From positions 1 through 23,364 of the forward strand of contig CAYOYK010000038.1 of assembly GCA_964408185.1 (NCBI GenBank): DNA of 23,364 nucleotides, written 5' to 3'. A program made the position numbers and the translations under genes. The DNA comes from CAYOYK01 sp964408185 (GTDB lineage: Bacteria; Bacillota; Clostridia; Christensenellales; Aristaeellaceae). A model generated the notes under the pieces. It ran no database searches, was not told the origin of the DNA, and saw only the letters and a program-made list of their open reading frames with translations. Position 1 is the stretch's first letter; each line of letters opens with the position of its first letter. Shown one piece after another: positions 6,108 through 14,127 of this stretch.

Positions 6108-8309
6108 CTACTGCTCCACCAACACATAGCCGCAGTCGTTGCAGATGCGCGCGTGCGCGCCGTTGAAATCGACCGTGGCGCTGAACGAGTGCAGCGTTTC
6201 AATTTCTTCGAGCGGATAGGCGTAGAGCATCATGCTCAGGTTGTCGTAGGACAGGTAGGTGGACGCGGCGCAGTCGGCTTGCAGCCCGCTGATCACATCC
6301 GCCCAATCGACCCACTGGCCGTCAAGCCGGATCAGGCTCTCTCCTTTGCCGATCTTTCCCACCGTCCAGCTTTTGATTTGATAGTCCTTGCTTGTCTCAA
6401 AGATGTTCTGGACCTCCATGTACTTTTTGTTAAAGTCCATGGTATAGGGAACTGCGTACTTTTGCCCGTCCGCCGAATCGACGCGCTGAACCTGAACAAT
6501 GCTGATTCGGGAGCCGGCCGGAACCGCATAGTTATAATGGAGCGCAATTCGATGATAGCCGGCATACTGGAAGGTGGAGGTCACCATGTCCAGCATCACG
6601 CCGTCCATGGGAGAGGTCGCTTCGTCATCCAGCAGAAAGACGGCGATGCTCACGCTTGCGTTCATATCGGCCGTCAGCGCGCTGACATAGCTGAGCACGG
6701 AATCACGAGGGACCTGGTAGATGTTTGACAGCGCGGCGCTGTCGTCCATATGGACGGACTCGACCGCGGCCGCCGGCATGTACGAGTGATTCAAAATGTC
6801 AACCGTGCTGGTGCCCTTATTGATGTTTGTCGTGACAAAATCGAACGTTTCCGGGGCGAGGATCGTCTGGTCGTAGTAGGAAAGATAGAAATACCCGTCG
6901 TTGCCATAGTTGGTTCCCCAGCTGTTGCGCACGATCCACGCTCCGTCCTCCGGCGGCTGGTGCCCCTCCAGGAAATTGGTTGCGGCGTACGCATCGTCCC
7001 AGCCAACAATCGTGACCGCGTGATTGGGCGCGGCATATTGGCTATAGGTGTATTGCGCGTAGGTGTTGACGTTCATGTAGTCGGCTTTGCTGGCGCTTGT
7101 GACGCGCTTGATTTCATCCACATACTGGTCGTAATCCAAGCCGAATTCCGCAGCCTTCTCGCGGGCCAGCTCGATATCGACCTCCGTCTCCTCGGCCGGG
7201 GTCTGCTCCGCGGCGAGAGCGTCCTTGTTCTGCTCGTAAAACAGAAGGAGCTGCTCGTCCGTAAGCGGTGACAAATCCGTGCCTTGACTCGCGCCGATTA
7301 CGCGCAGCGCAAAGACCAGCTGCTCGTCGCTCAGATCAGCCATGGTTTTTTCGCCTTCGTTCACGGCAATAAAGGCGTCCAGCGTCTCATCGGAAGTCTC
7401 AAAGCCCAGCGTCTTCAGCTTATCCCTGTAATAATTGCGCGTCGCCTCCGGATCCATCGCCTGATCCGTGTGATACGCGATGCTTACGCCGCGGCCCTTG
7501 AGGAGCTCGCTTTTGATCGCCTCTGTTCCGGCCGGATTGTACACGTAGTTCCCATCGGCGTCCCGCTGCGAGGGAGACGGCAAAATGGAGCTGTCCTCCA
7601 GTTCAAACGAATAGGCCAAGTGCATGTCTTCGGGCAATGTCCAGTCCGCCGCCGTTGAGTCGGTGCCGTCCGCCGCCTGATAGGGGCAAAAGGACTCCAG
7701 CATCGGCCCGACGCCGGCAGCAAAGATGCTTGCCGAATAGAACATATACCCGCCGTTGTTGTACCGCGCCGCTTGGCCTTCCTCCTCGTCGCGCTGGTAC
7801 ATGCCCTCTCCCGCCTGCGACGCCTCGTTGGCATAGGGGTATTCGCCGTCTGGATAATCGGACAGGAGCGGCATATGGCCCGACGCAAACCAAGCAAGGT
7901 GCTTTTCCGACAGATCCATTACTCGGCCATACCGGCTGAAAAACCCGTCCACCGTCAGGTTCAGCTCGGACAGGATGCTGGTTTCGCACGCGCTGATCGA
8001 GGCGAAGCCCCAGCAGGTGCCCCAGTTGCCTTGACTGCGGATCGGCGGCACAACGCCCGTATCGCGCAGGTCAAATTGAGCGGGCATGGCTTTTACCGTG
8101 CTTGTCCACTCCCCCTCTTGGCTCACAGCTAAAGTAACATCGCCTTTTTTCACAGCGCAGAGCGCATCCTCCGACATCTCCGCCTGAAGCACGGCAAGCA
8201 TGTCGCCCTCCGCCGATGCGCCCTCCGCCGATGCGGCAACCGCCGCAAAGCAAACGAGCAGAGCCATCAGCAGCGACGTCAGTTGGCGAATCCTCGCTTT
8301 GGTTTTCAT
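6108..8309 (-). CDS. Exported papain-like (C1A) cysteine protease with lectin-like C-terminal domain
   Basis: This secreted protease has 733 residues and a Sec signal peptide (about 1-28, ending AASAEG). The C1A catalytic residues are complete: Gln93 and Cys99 in RSQGNWGTCWGFAS, His430 in NHAVTIVGWDD, and Asn462 in RNSWGTNYGNDGYF. A charged, helix-like insertion of about 120 residues (roughly 285-405), which most C1A enzymes lack, separates the Cys half from the His half. Residues about 500-700 are beta-rich and resemble the lectin-like domain found after bacterial C1A peptidases. The tail holds a CxxC pair (RICNDCGY). No sortase motif is seen, so it is probably released or held non-covalently. 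It has its own promoter and terminator. Protease identity is firm; the target is unknown. Confidence 0.88.
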   Translation of the reverse strand: MKTKARIRQLTSLLMALLVCFAAVAASAEGASAEGDMLAVLQAEMSEDALCAVKKGDVTLAVSQEGEWTSTVKAMPAQFDLRDTGVVPPIRSQGNWGTCWGFASISACETSILSELNLTVDGFFSRYGRVMDLSEKHLAWFASGHMPLLSDYPDGEYPYANEASQAGEGMYQRDEEEGQAARYNNGGYMFYSASIFAAGVGPMLESFCPYQAADGTDSTAADWTLPEDMHLAYSFELEDSSILPSPSQRDADGNYVYNPAGTEAIKSELLKGRGVSIAYHTDQAMDPEATRNYYRDKLKTLGFETSDETLDAFIAVNEGEKTMADLSDEQLVFALRVIGASQGTDLSPLTDEQLLLFYEQNKDALAAEQTPAEETEVDIELAREKAAEFGLDYDQYVDEIKRVTSASKADYMNVNTYAQYTYSQYAAPNHAVTIVGWDDAYAATNFLEGHQPPEDGAWIVRNSWGTNYGNDGYFYLSYYDQTILAPETFDFVTTNINKGTSTVDILNHSYMPAAAVESVHMDDSAALSNIYQVPRDSVLSYVSALTADMNASVSIAVFLLDDEATSPMDGVMLDMVTSTFQYAGYHRIALHYNYAVPAGSRISIVQVQRVDSADGQKYAVPYTMDFNKKYMEVQNIFETSKDYQIKSWTVGKIGKGESLIRLDGQWVDWADVISGLQADCAASTYLSYDNLSMMLYAYPLEEIETLHSFSATVDFNGAHARICNDCGYVLVEQ

Positions 8310-8331
8310 GGCTTCATCCTCCTGTGTTCAT

Positions 8332-8360
8332 ATTATCCTTTAGCTGTGCAAGGAATACAA
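8332..8360 (-). promoter_or_regulatory. Promoter for the papain-like protease gene
   Basis: On the minus strand TTGTAT (8360-8355) and GATAAT (8337-8332) are 17 bases apart. The -10 matches five of six positions and the -35 four. An AGGAGG ribosome site and the ATG at 8309 follow closely, giving a very short leader. Confidence 0.6.
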
Positions 8361-8421
8361 TTTCACTTGATGCAATGGGCGCTCCCGCGCCTGTGATTTC
8401 CCGCGTGAGGCAACGATAAGG

Positions 8422-8453
8422 AACGTGGGCGCGCAACGCTGTGCGCCCACGTT
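8422..8453 (-). terminator. Terminator-like hairpin after the first redoxin paralogue
   Basis: An 11-bp perfect stem (AACGTGGGCGC and its complement) with a ten-base loop lies just after the stop at 8467. The bases after the stem on the minus strand (CCTTATC) are only weakly T-rich. It separates the redoxin genes from the protease promoter. Confidence 0.55.
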
Positions 8454-8466
8454 TGATGGCATGCGT

Positions 8467-10266
8467 TTACTTTTTTTGCAGCGCGAACGTCACCGTTCCG
8501 CCCTCGGCGGGCAGCGTGTAGACCGTATCGTCGCCTTCGTACCCCTCCGGAGCCGCCAACAGATGGATCTCGTACTCCTGCGGCGTCAGATCCAGCGATA
8601 CCCTTCCCTTGGCGTCCGTCTTTTCCACGCGGCAGGTGAGCTCGTCGCAGATCTGAACCATAGCGTTTTCAAGGCCCTGCCCGTCTTCGTCCGTTACCAG
8701 AATCACGTATTTCCCGTCGCTGGGCTCCGCTTCGTCGCCGGAGTCCTGCGCCGCGGCCTCCGCTTTCGGCGAGCCGTCCGAGTACTGCCATTTCAAAAGG
8801 TTTTCGGGGCTGGTCGACCCTACCATCTCGTTAAAGTAGGAAATATACGCGTCCACTTCTTCTTCGGACTGGAAGAACAGGAAGAGTCCGATTCCCTGCG
8901 GAGCAGAATCCTCAAGCACACTGGGGCACACCACAACCAACGTGCCCGGCATTGCCTTCGCGGCTTGCACGTCTCTGCTGAAGCTCAGCAGATATCCCAG
9001 CTCATCCTTTTCGCAGGCGGAGAGCATCGTGACGTCGTTATTGATTTTGACATACGCAAGAGCGTCGTTGATGTCTTTGCCGAGGCGGACACGCAGCGTC
9101 AGGGTATCGCCCGTCAGGAGGGAAGCTTGAAGGGCGAGCTCTCCGTTGCTTTCTCTCAGAAAGTCAATCGATTTCATTTCGCCGTCAGCGATTTCGATCG
9201 CGCCGTCGCCTTCCTCCAGCCTTTCCGGGCGAGAGGCCTTTATGTCCGTGTCCAGCGCGGAGATTTCCTCGGCCGTGCCAACCTTCATGTTGCGAAGCGC
9301 CGCGTAGAGAGGCGCCTCCGAGTAAAGGCTGTTCACGCAGATAAATGTGACGCGGTATGTGCCCGCCTTGTCAAACGGGATATACGTCGTCGTCCAGTCT
9401 GCCGCATCCTTATACAGCATCACCGGTTTGTCGTCCACATCCACATACAGCGCGTTGCCTTCAAAGGCGAGGTCCGTCTTGCAATCGAAGATCAGCCCCT
9501 CGCCCTCCTTCGCGTCGACGTCCACCGTCAAAACCGCTTGGGAATACTTTTGCTGACTGTTGCCGGCCTCCACGCCCACGCCGTCGGCCGCAGGCACGAA
9601 GGGCCAATCGGAAGCGTCGTTGGACGGAATCCATGTGATCGCGTCGCCCGTCCATCCCAGCGCGGCGGCCAAGGCGTCCTCCGCGGGCTGCTCCACCGTG
9701 GGCGGAACCGAGGGAAGCCGATCCAGCAGCACCGGCGCCGAGTAGTCATCCGCCGTGTAAACCGAGAAAAGACGAACAAATAGGTCCTTGTCCGGCACCG
9801 AGCCCGTTTCCGCATAACAGCAGATCCCGTTGCGGTCAATAATTACCGTAGCCGGCACCGCGTCAAAGGAGAACCGCGTGTACAGGTCGACCCCCATGCC
9901 CATGGGGATGGACTCCACGCCCACCTCTTTTTGGAACGCCAGCACGGTTTCGTCCGTGTCCTCGTCCCAGCTGCTCAACGCGATGAGCGCAACGTCGTCG
10001 GCCATTTCCAAATAGGCCTGCTGCAGCGCGGGGAACTCCCTCCTGCAGGGCGTGCAATAGGTCGCTCAGAAGTTCAGCACGACGACCTTTTTTTCCGCCA
10101 GCAGGCCGTACAGCGACACCTCCGTGCCGTCTGCGAGCGTGAGCGAAAAGTCGTCCACCTTGTCGCCCAACTGATACCCGCTGTCCTCAGCGATCGCGGC
10201 TGTGCCGATGAGCAGGCACAGCGCGAGAGCAACGCCCATGAGCCGTTTCCAGACGCACTGTTTCAT
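8467..10266 (-). pseudogene. Exported thioredoxin-like (TlpA/ResA-type) protein interrupted by an in-frame TGA
   Basis: The frame is open for 599 codons except for one TGA at codon 67 (10068-10066). It would encode a signal peptide (about 1-27, ending AAIAED), a TlpA/ResA-type redoxin domain with CTPC at 71-74, a jelly-roll-like middle domain, and a C-terminal prealbumin-like (Cna-B or carboxypeptidase-regulatory) domain starting near KYVILVTDEDG. The TGA sits where the tandem paralogue has Trp in NFWATYC; it reads NF-stop-ATYCTPC. The remaining 532 codons are uninterrupted and well conserved, and Trp elsewhere in this gene is TGG. The cause may be a recent nonsense mutation, a sequencing error or readthrough. 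The ATG at 10266 follows AAGGAGG; an in-frame ATG at 10302 lacks a ribosome site. As written, only a 66-residue N-terminal peptide would be made. Confidence 0.8.
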
Positions 10267-10395
10267 TTTGAGGCCCTCCTTTGTGCTGTTTCGGTTCTCC
10301 AAAAAAGGTGATTCCGTTTGGGATGCGGCATGTCATGTTTTCCGTTCGACATGCCGTTTGATTTGCTTTGCGCGTTGCGGAAAAACTCCTGCAAC

Positions 10396-10453
10396 GCCCC
10401 TGCCGACCCGCCGACGGCCCGGCAGGGGCCGGGAGCGTGACAAGCGCGCTCCC
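10396..10453 (-). terminator. Double hairpin between the two redoxin paralogues
   Basis: After the stop of the upstream paralogue (10467), the minus strand forms a 7-bp stem (10453-10447 with 10437-10431) and then a 9-bp stem GCCCCTGCC (10429-10421 with 10404-10396). A TTTTT run comes only about ten bases later. This may be an incomplete terminator that lowers expression of the second paralogue. Confidence 0.45.
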
Positions 10454-10466
10454 GACCCGAAAGGGG

Positions 10467-12266
10467 TTATTTCTTTTCGAGCGTTATGGTCAGCGAGCCG
10501 CCCTCCTTGGGCAGCGTGTAGATCTGGCCGGGGGCCTTGTAGCCGGCGGGAGCCATCAGGAGGTGGATCTCGTAGGGATACGGCTTCATCTCCAGCTTGA
10601 CGGCGCCATCCGCGTCGGTCGTCTCCACGCGACAGGTCTCGTCATCGCAAATCTGCACCATAGCGCCCGGCACGGCATAGCCCTCGGCGTCCGTTACGAG
10701 AATCGTATACGTGTTGTTGCCGGAAATGTTGGAAGCAGGCTGCTGGTCCGCCACAGCGTCCACGCGCGGCGAGCCGTCGGCATAGAACCATGACATTTTC
10801 ATATCAATGCCCTGCGCCTGCGCCATCTCCGCGAACACATCCACATAATTATCCAGCTGCCCCTCCGACATGGCAAACACGAACATCCCGATGTTTATGC
10901 CACTGTCCATTTTCAGAGCGTCGGGAAATACTTGGATCGAAAAGAGGACCGGCGCGCCGGTTTCCGCATAATCCGCCTTGTTGAAGGTATACAGGTATCC
11001 GGCTTCATCGTGGGGGAGCTGCGTAAGCATGATGTTGGAATAGCTGATGCTTGCGCACGCCAGATTGTCCTTGACGTCCTTGCCAAGGCGGATACGCAGC
11101 GTCATCGTATCGCTGGTCACAAGATAAGCGCCCATCGCATTGGGTATGTCATCCTCGCTGCCGAGCAGGATCTCCTTGGTTTCGCCGTCAATGATCTCAA
11201 ACGCACAGTCGCCTTCCTCCAGCTTGGCGGGCCAATCGGTCTGAGAGGCGCGCTCCGCGGCGGCAATCTCCTCCTCGGAGCCAAGGCGGATGTTGCGCAG
11301 CGCCGCCCACACGTCATCGTCCGAATAAAGGCTGTGCACGCAGGCGAATGTGACCGTATGCTCGCCGGGCGCGGCAAACGAAACGCCGGTCGTCGTCCAA
11401 TCCGCCGCGTTCTTGAACACGGCCACGGACTCCCCGTCCACATCCACATACAGCGAGTTGTTAAAGGAACCAAGGGAGATTTGATAATCGAAAAGCAGCG
11501 CCTCGCCCTCCTTGGAGGTGAGCTGCAGCGTCAGCTCGGCCGTGCTATCCTTGGTTTTGCCGTTGGAGGCGATCAGGCTGTCTCCCGCCTCGGAGGGGAC
11601 AAACGGCCAGATGCACGGGTCCTCCGTCGGCGTCCACGCAATGGTCCCGTCCTCGATGCCAAGCGCGGCCATCACGGCGCTGTCAGCGGGCTGCTCCACC
11701 GTGGATTTCTGGGCCGGAATTTCATCCAGCAGAACCGGCTCGCTGTAATCGGCGTCTGTGTAAACGGAGAACAGGCGCTCCAGCTTATCCTTGTCGGGAA
11801 TCATGCCGCAATGGCCGAAGCAGTACACGCCGTTGCGGTCGATAACGGCGGTAAAGGGCACGCCGTCTTCGTAGAAGCGGTTGTACAGCTCGACGCTCTT
11901 GCCCATCGGGATGCCTTCAAAGCCGTGCTTCTCTTGGTACGCCAGAATGCCTTCGTCCGTATCCGGCTCGTGCTTGCTCAGGGCGATCAGCGCGATATCG
12001 TCCTTCATGTCCGCATACGCGGCTTGCAGAGCGGGAAACTCCTCCAGGCAGGGCGAGCAGTAGGTCGCCCAAAAGTTGATGACGACCGCCTTTTTTTCCT
12101 TCAGGAGGCCGTACAGCGTCACTTCCGTGCCATCGGAAAGCGTAACGGCAAAGTCGTCCACCTTGTCCCCCTTCTGGTAGAGCTGCGGGGCCGTTTCCGC
12201 GCAGGCGGGGATGCCAATGCCCAAAACCAGCGTGAGGCAGATCATAAGTGCACAGAGTTTTTTCAT
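10467..12266 (-). CDS. Exported thioredoxin-like (TlpA/ResA-type) protein with jelly-roll-like and Cna-B-like domains
   Basis: This is a 599-residue exported redox protein, the intact member of a tandem pair. A signal peptide (about 1-23, ACAETAP) leads to a TlpA/ResA-type redoxin fold with NFWATYCSPC (active-site Cys70 and Cys73) and the expected proline before the last strands (GVPFTAVIDRNG). Residues about 220-330 (ALLFDYQISLG, ADWTTTGVSF, EHTVTFACVHS) look like a jelly-roll module of the kind seen in secreted adhesins. The last 80 residues (YTILVTDAEG to LTITLEKK) resemble a Cna-B or carboxypeptidase-regulatory domain. No lipobox fits well (IPAC) and no sortase motif is present. AAGGAGG precedes the ATG. 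The redoxin is clear; the partner and the role of the extra domains are inferred only by shape. Confidence 0.8.
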   Translation of the reverse strand: MKKLCALMICLTLVLGIGIPACAETAPQLYQKGDKVDDFAVTLSDGTEVTLYGLLKEKKAVVINFWATYCSPCLEEFPALQAAYADMKDDIALIALSKHEPDTDEGILAYQEKHGFEGIPMGKSVELYNRFYEDGVPFTAVIDRNGVYCFGHCGMIPDKDKLERLFSVYTDADYSEPVLLDEIPAQKSTVEQPADSAVMAALGIEDGTIAWTPTEDPCIWPFVPSEAGDSLIASNGKTKDSTAELTLQLTSKEGEALLFDYQISLGSFNNSLYVDVDGESVAVFKNAADWTTTGVSFAAPGEHTVTFACVHSLYSDDDVWAALRNIRLGSEEEIAAAERASQTDWPAKLEEGDCAFEIIDGETKEILLGSEDDIPNAMGAYLVTSDTMTLRIRLGKDVKDNLACASISYSNIMLTQLPHDEAGYLYTFNKADYAETGAPVLFSIQVFPDALKMDSGINIGMFVFAMSEGQLDNYVDVFAEMAQAQGIDMKMSWFYADGSPRVDAVADQQPASNISGNNTYTILVTDAEGYAVPGAMVQICDDETCRVETTDADGAVKLEMKPYPYEIHLLMAPAGYKAPGQIYTLPKEGGSLTITLEKK

Positions 12267-12290
12267 TGTGGAACCCTCCTTTTGTTAGCG

Positions 12291-12343
12291 CTCTGCTCCC
12301 AGCAGAGGAGTGACGGGCGACCGGAGCCTCCGTTCCGGCCGCC
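12291..12343 (-). other. Two hairpins between the metallopeptidase homologue and the redoxin gene
   Basis: The 114-base gap holds two stems: about 12317-12343 (CCGGA/TCCGG extended by GGCG/CGCC after a mismatch) and 12291-12307 (CTCTGCT/AGCAGAG with a three-base loop). The second lies directly before the ribosome site of the redoxin gene. No T-run follows either and no promoter is visible, so readthrough from the upstream gene with RNA processing or attenuation is the simplest reading. Confidence 0.4.
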
Positions 12344-12380
12344 GGAAGAAGCCTCGTCGGGTTTGCGGCCGGGCGTTCGA

Positions 12381-13205
12381 TCAGTCCCCGCCGATTTGTA
12401 CGGAACTGCCGGACGAGTTTTGCACATACGCGATGATCTGAAGCACCCGATAGATCAGCTCAAGCAGCGAGATGATCATATCGTTCACGTACTCGATGTT
12501 GTAGAGCTTGAACAGCTTCTTGCTCATCTCGATTTCTTCCTCCGTGGCAAGGCCGTCCTCGCGCATGATTTGCAGCGCGCGTGCTTGGGCTTTCTTTTCG
12601 GTTTTGAGCACGAGAATGGACATCACAAAGGAAATCAGGTAGAACACGAGGCCGATGATGGAAAGCGCAATGATGCAGTTGCCGTTATTGCTTTTGAGGA
12701 TAACCATGTCCAGCAAAGCGCCGACGCCGACCAGCGGGACAAAAGCGATGGGCCCCAAATAGATGAACGGCGTAAGGCGAATCCGGTTTTTCATATCGGG
12801 ATCATTCTCTTTGTCGAGTATGGCAAGGGCGGATTTTTGGGCCGCCATGGAAAGCGACGTGACGCTCTTCTTTTGCCACGTCAGTCTCCTGAGCCGAACC
12901 TTCTTAAAATAGTGGCTGTAGCTGTTGCCAAACAATATGGAGCCGGTCTTGGACACCTTGATGTTACGGAGATCGTGCTTATCCAAAATAGCTCTGGCGA
13001 CGCTTTCGCCCGTTCTGCCGCAGCGGCTCTCCGTGCGGTTGTACTTGGCGTATTTGATGGCAAGGTAAATGGCTACGCCCAGCGCGTAAATGGAGACGAT
13101 GATCAGCAAGCCTATTACGACGCTCATGGCAATAATGATACCGTCCGATACGCCGTTGAGCTGTCCGTCGGATATTTCGCGGATTGTATTCAGAAACTCA
13201 GTCAT
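12381..13205 (-). CDS. YugP-type membrane zinc metallopeptidase homologue without its active-site motif
   Basis: This 274-residue membrane protein matches the YugP family (putative neutral zinc metallopeptidase) along its length. An N-terminal anchor is followed by GESVARAILDKHDL, then the segment that normally holds the zinc motif, two further membrane segments, and EEGLLTEEE-like GLATEEEIEMSKKLF with a final amphipathic helix. In the family the motif reads AAHEVGHAI; here it is AAQKSALAI, so both zinc His residues and the catalytic Glu are replaced. It should therefore be unable to bind zinc or cut peptides by the family mechanism and may act as a scaffold or regulator. The start is the ATG at 13205, eight bases after AAGGAG. 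It lies 57 bases after the pseudo-receiver gene and probably shares its transcript. Family assignment is by pattern and fairly confident. Confidence 0.7.
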   Translation of the reverse strand: MTEFLNTIREISDGQLNGVSDGIIIAMSVVIGLLIIVSIYALGVAIYLAIKYAKYNRTESRCGRTGESVARAILDKHDLRNIKVSKTGSILFGNSYSHYFKKVRLRRLTWQKKSVTSLSMAAQKSALAILDKENDPDMKNRIRLTPFIYLGPIAFVPLVGVGALLDMVILKSNNGNCIIALSIIGLVFYLISFVMSILVLKTEKKAQARALQIMREDGLATEEEIEMSKKLFKLYNIEYVNDMIISLLELIYRVLQIIAYVQNSSGSSVQIGGD

Positions 13206-13262
13206 TGTACACACTCCTTTTTCTTTTGTTTGGTCCTTTTGCGGTTCGGCTTCAATTGGGAT

Positions 13263-13625
13263 TTACCACCCTGTTTGTGCCTCTGCCTGCTGGTATTCCT
13301 TTAGCTTATCCTCGGTCAAGGGCAGGACAAGATAGTCGCATGCCCCCGCGTCCCTTGCGGCGGCGCGGTACTCCTCCGTGTCCGCAAAGAGGACGACGGG
13401 CAGCTCCGGCTTGCTGCGCCGCAGCACCCGCAGCAGCTCCACCCCCATGGGCGGGCGGAGCCGCGCCGCCACCAGCGCCAGATCCGCGTGGTTCTGCTCA
13501 ACATACCGGGCGGACAAAAACGGATCCGTAAACCGCGTAACCTGCCATTCGGGAAAGACCGCGCTTATGCTCTGCTCCAGACCGTCCAGCTCCGTCAGAT
13601 AGTTGCTCACGATGACAATTCTCAA
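13263..13625 (-). CDS. Stand-alone pseudo-receiver (response-regulator-like) domain
   Basis: This 120-residue protein has the receiver-domain pattern: MRIVIVSN (first strand), NHADLALVAARL (third strand), LPVVLFADTEEYRAAARDAGACDYLVLPL (fourth helix to fifth strand). The phospho-acceptor Asp is Ala53 here (DLALVAAR against the usual DLVLLDIR), the N-terminal acidic pair is missing, and the conserved Lys before the last Pro is Leu101. It therefore cannot be switched by phosphorylation in the usual way. There is no output domain. Similar atypical receivers act as protein-binding modules. The start is TTG at 13625, preceded by a GGGGGTG ribosome site. It is the first gene of the group that includes the inactive YugP homologue. 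The fold is likely; the role is unknown. Confidence 0.65.
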   Translation of the reverse strand: MRIVIVSNYLTELDGLEQSISAVFPEWQVTRFTDPFLSARYVEQNHADLALVAARLRPPMGVELLRVLRRSKPELPVVLFADTEEYRAAARDAGACDYLVLPLTEDKLKEYQQAEAQTGW

Positions 13626-14127
13626 TCGCTACACCCCCTTATTGAACAGATAGCACGGCTTTTCACAAGTCTGACTTCAGTATAAACGGCCAAAGGGGAC
13701 AGAAAGGGGATAGAAGCGCAAAGAGCTTGATTTGGTTCCAGATGCAATCGATCCAAACCGATGAAACGCGAAAGCCCTGTATTTTTCTGCTTACAGCACA
13801 GAACGCCCGATGATCGAACGTTCTGTGTTGTATCCGGACTCGCCCGTTGTTCCAAACAATCGACAGCAGCAAGAGAAAAAAAGGTGAATTGCGCAGTGGA
13901 ATTTAGAACGATAGAATAGGCTATCGTTCTCGGATCGAAAAGCCAACGTTACTGAATGCAAAAACCATCTTTTGTACTTCGTGGCCCGAAAGAAAATTTT
14001 CATAAAAAACAACCTGCTTTTCGTTGCTTGAAAAGCGGGTTGTTTGGCAGTCTGCCGGCGGCTTTGCAAAGCCGCGGTTTCTGAGGAAAGGCGAGCCGGG
14101 GAAACGGAGTCCCCCCGGCAATGCTGA
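13626..14127. other. 500-base non-coding region with several inverted repeats
   Basis: No credible gene is seen on either strand. From the right it holds a hairpin at 14095-14119 (GCCGGGG arms), an 18-base palindrome at 14058-14075, the operon terminator, a perfect 10-bp inverted repeat at 13905-13930 (AGAACGATAG arms, six-base loop) and a 9-bp inverted repeat at 13797-13827 (CACAGAACG arms, 13-base gap). A TATACT (13684-13679, minus strand) could be the -10 of the pseudo-receiver gene, but no good -35 is found at 17 or 18 bases. The region separates the sugar operon from the redoxin/protease group. Confidence 0.55.
14003..14044 (-). terminator. Rho-independent terminator of the sugar operon
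   Basis: On the minus strand a 15-bp stem with one G-T pair (AACAACCCGCTTTTC and its partner) and a seven-base loop runs straight into a T-rich tail. It lies about 85 bases after the stop of the SIS-domain gene and is the best terminator in the window, marking the end of the eight-gene operon. Confidence 0.9.

Noticed and set aside
10066..10068. TGA read as selenocysteine or under a changed genetic code
   Set aside because: The paralogue has Trp, not Cys, at this place, and TGA ends neighbouring genes such as feoA and the SIS gene while TGG encodes Trp in this gene.
10932..13304. Very long plus-strand open frame opposite the redoxin and YugP-like genes
   Set aside because: It runs antisense to genes with clear signal peptides, ribosome sites and conserved motifs; its own sequence has no recognisable domain.
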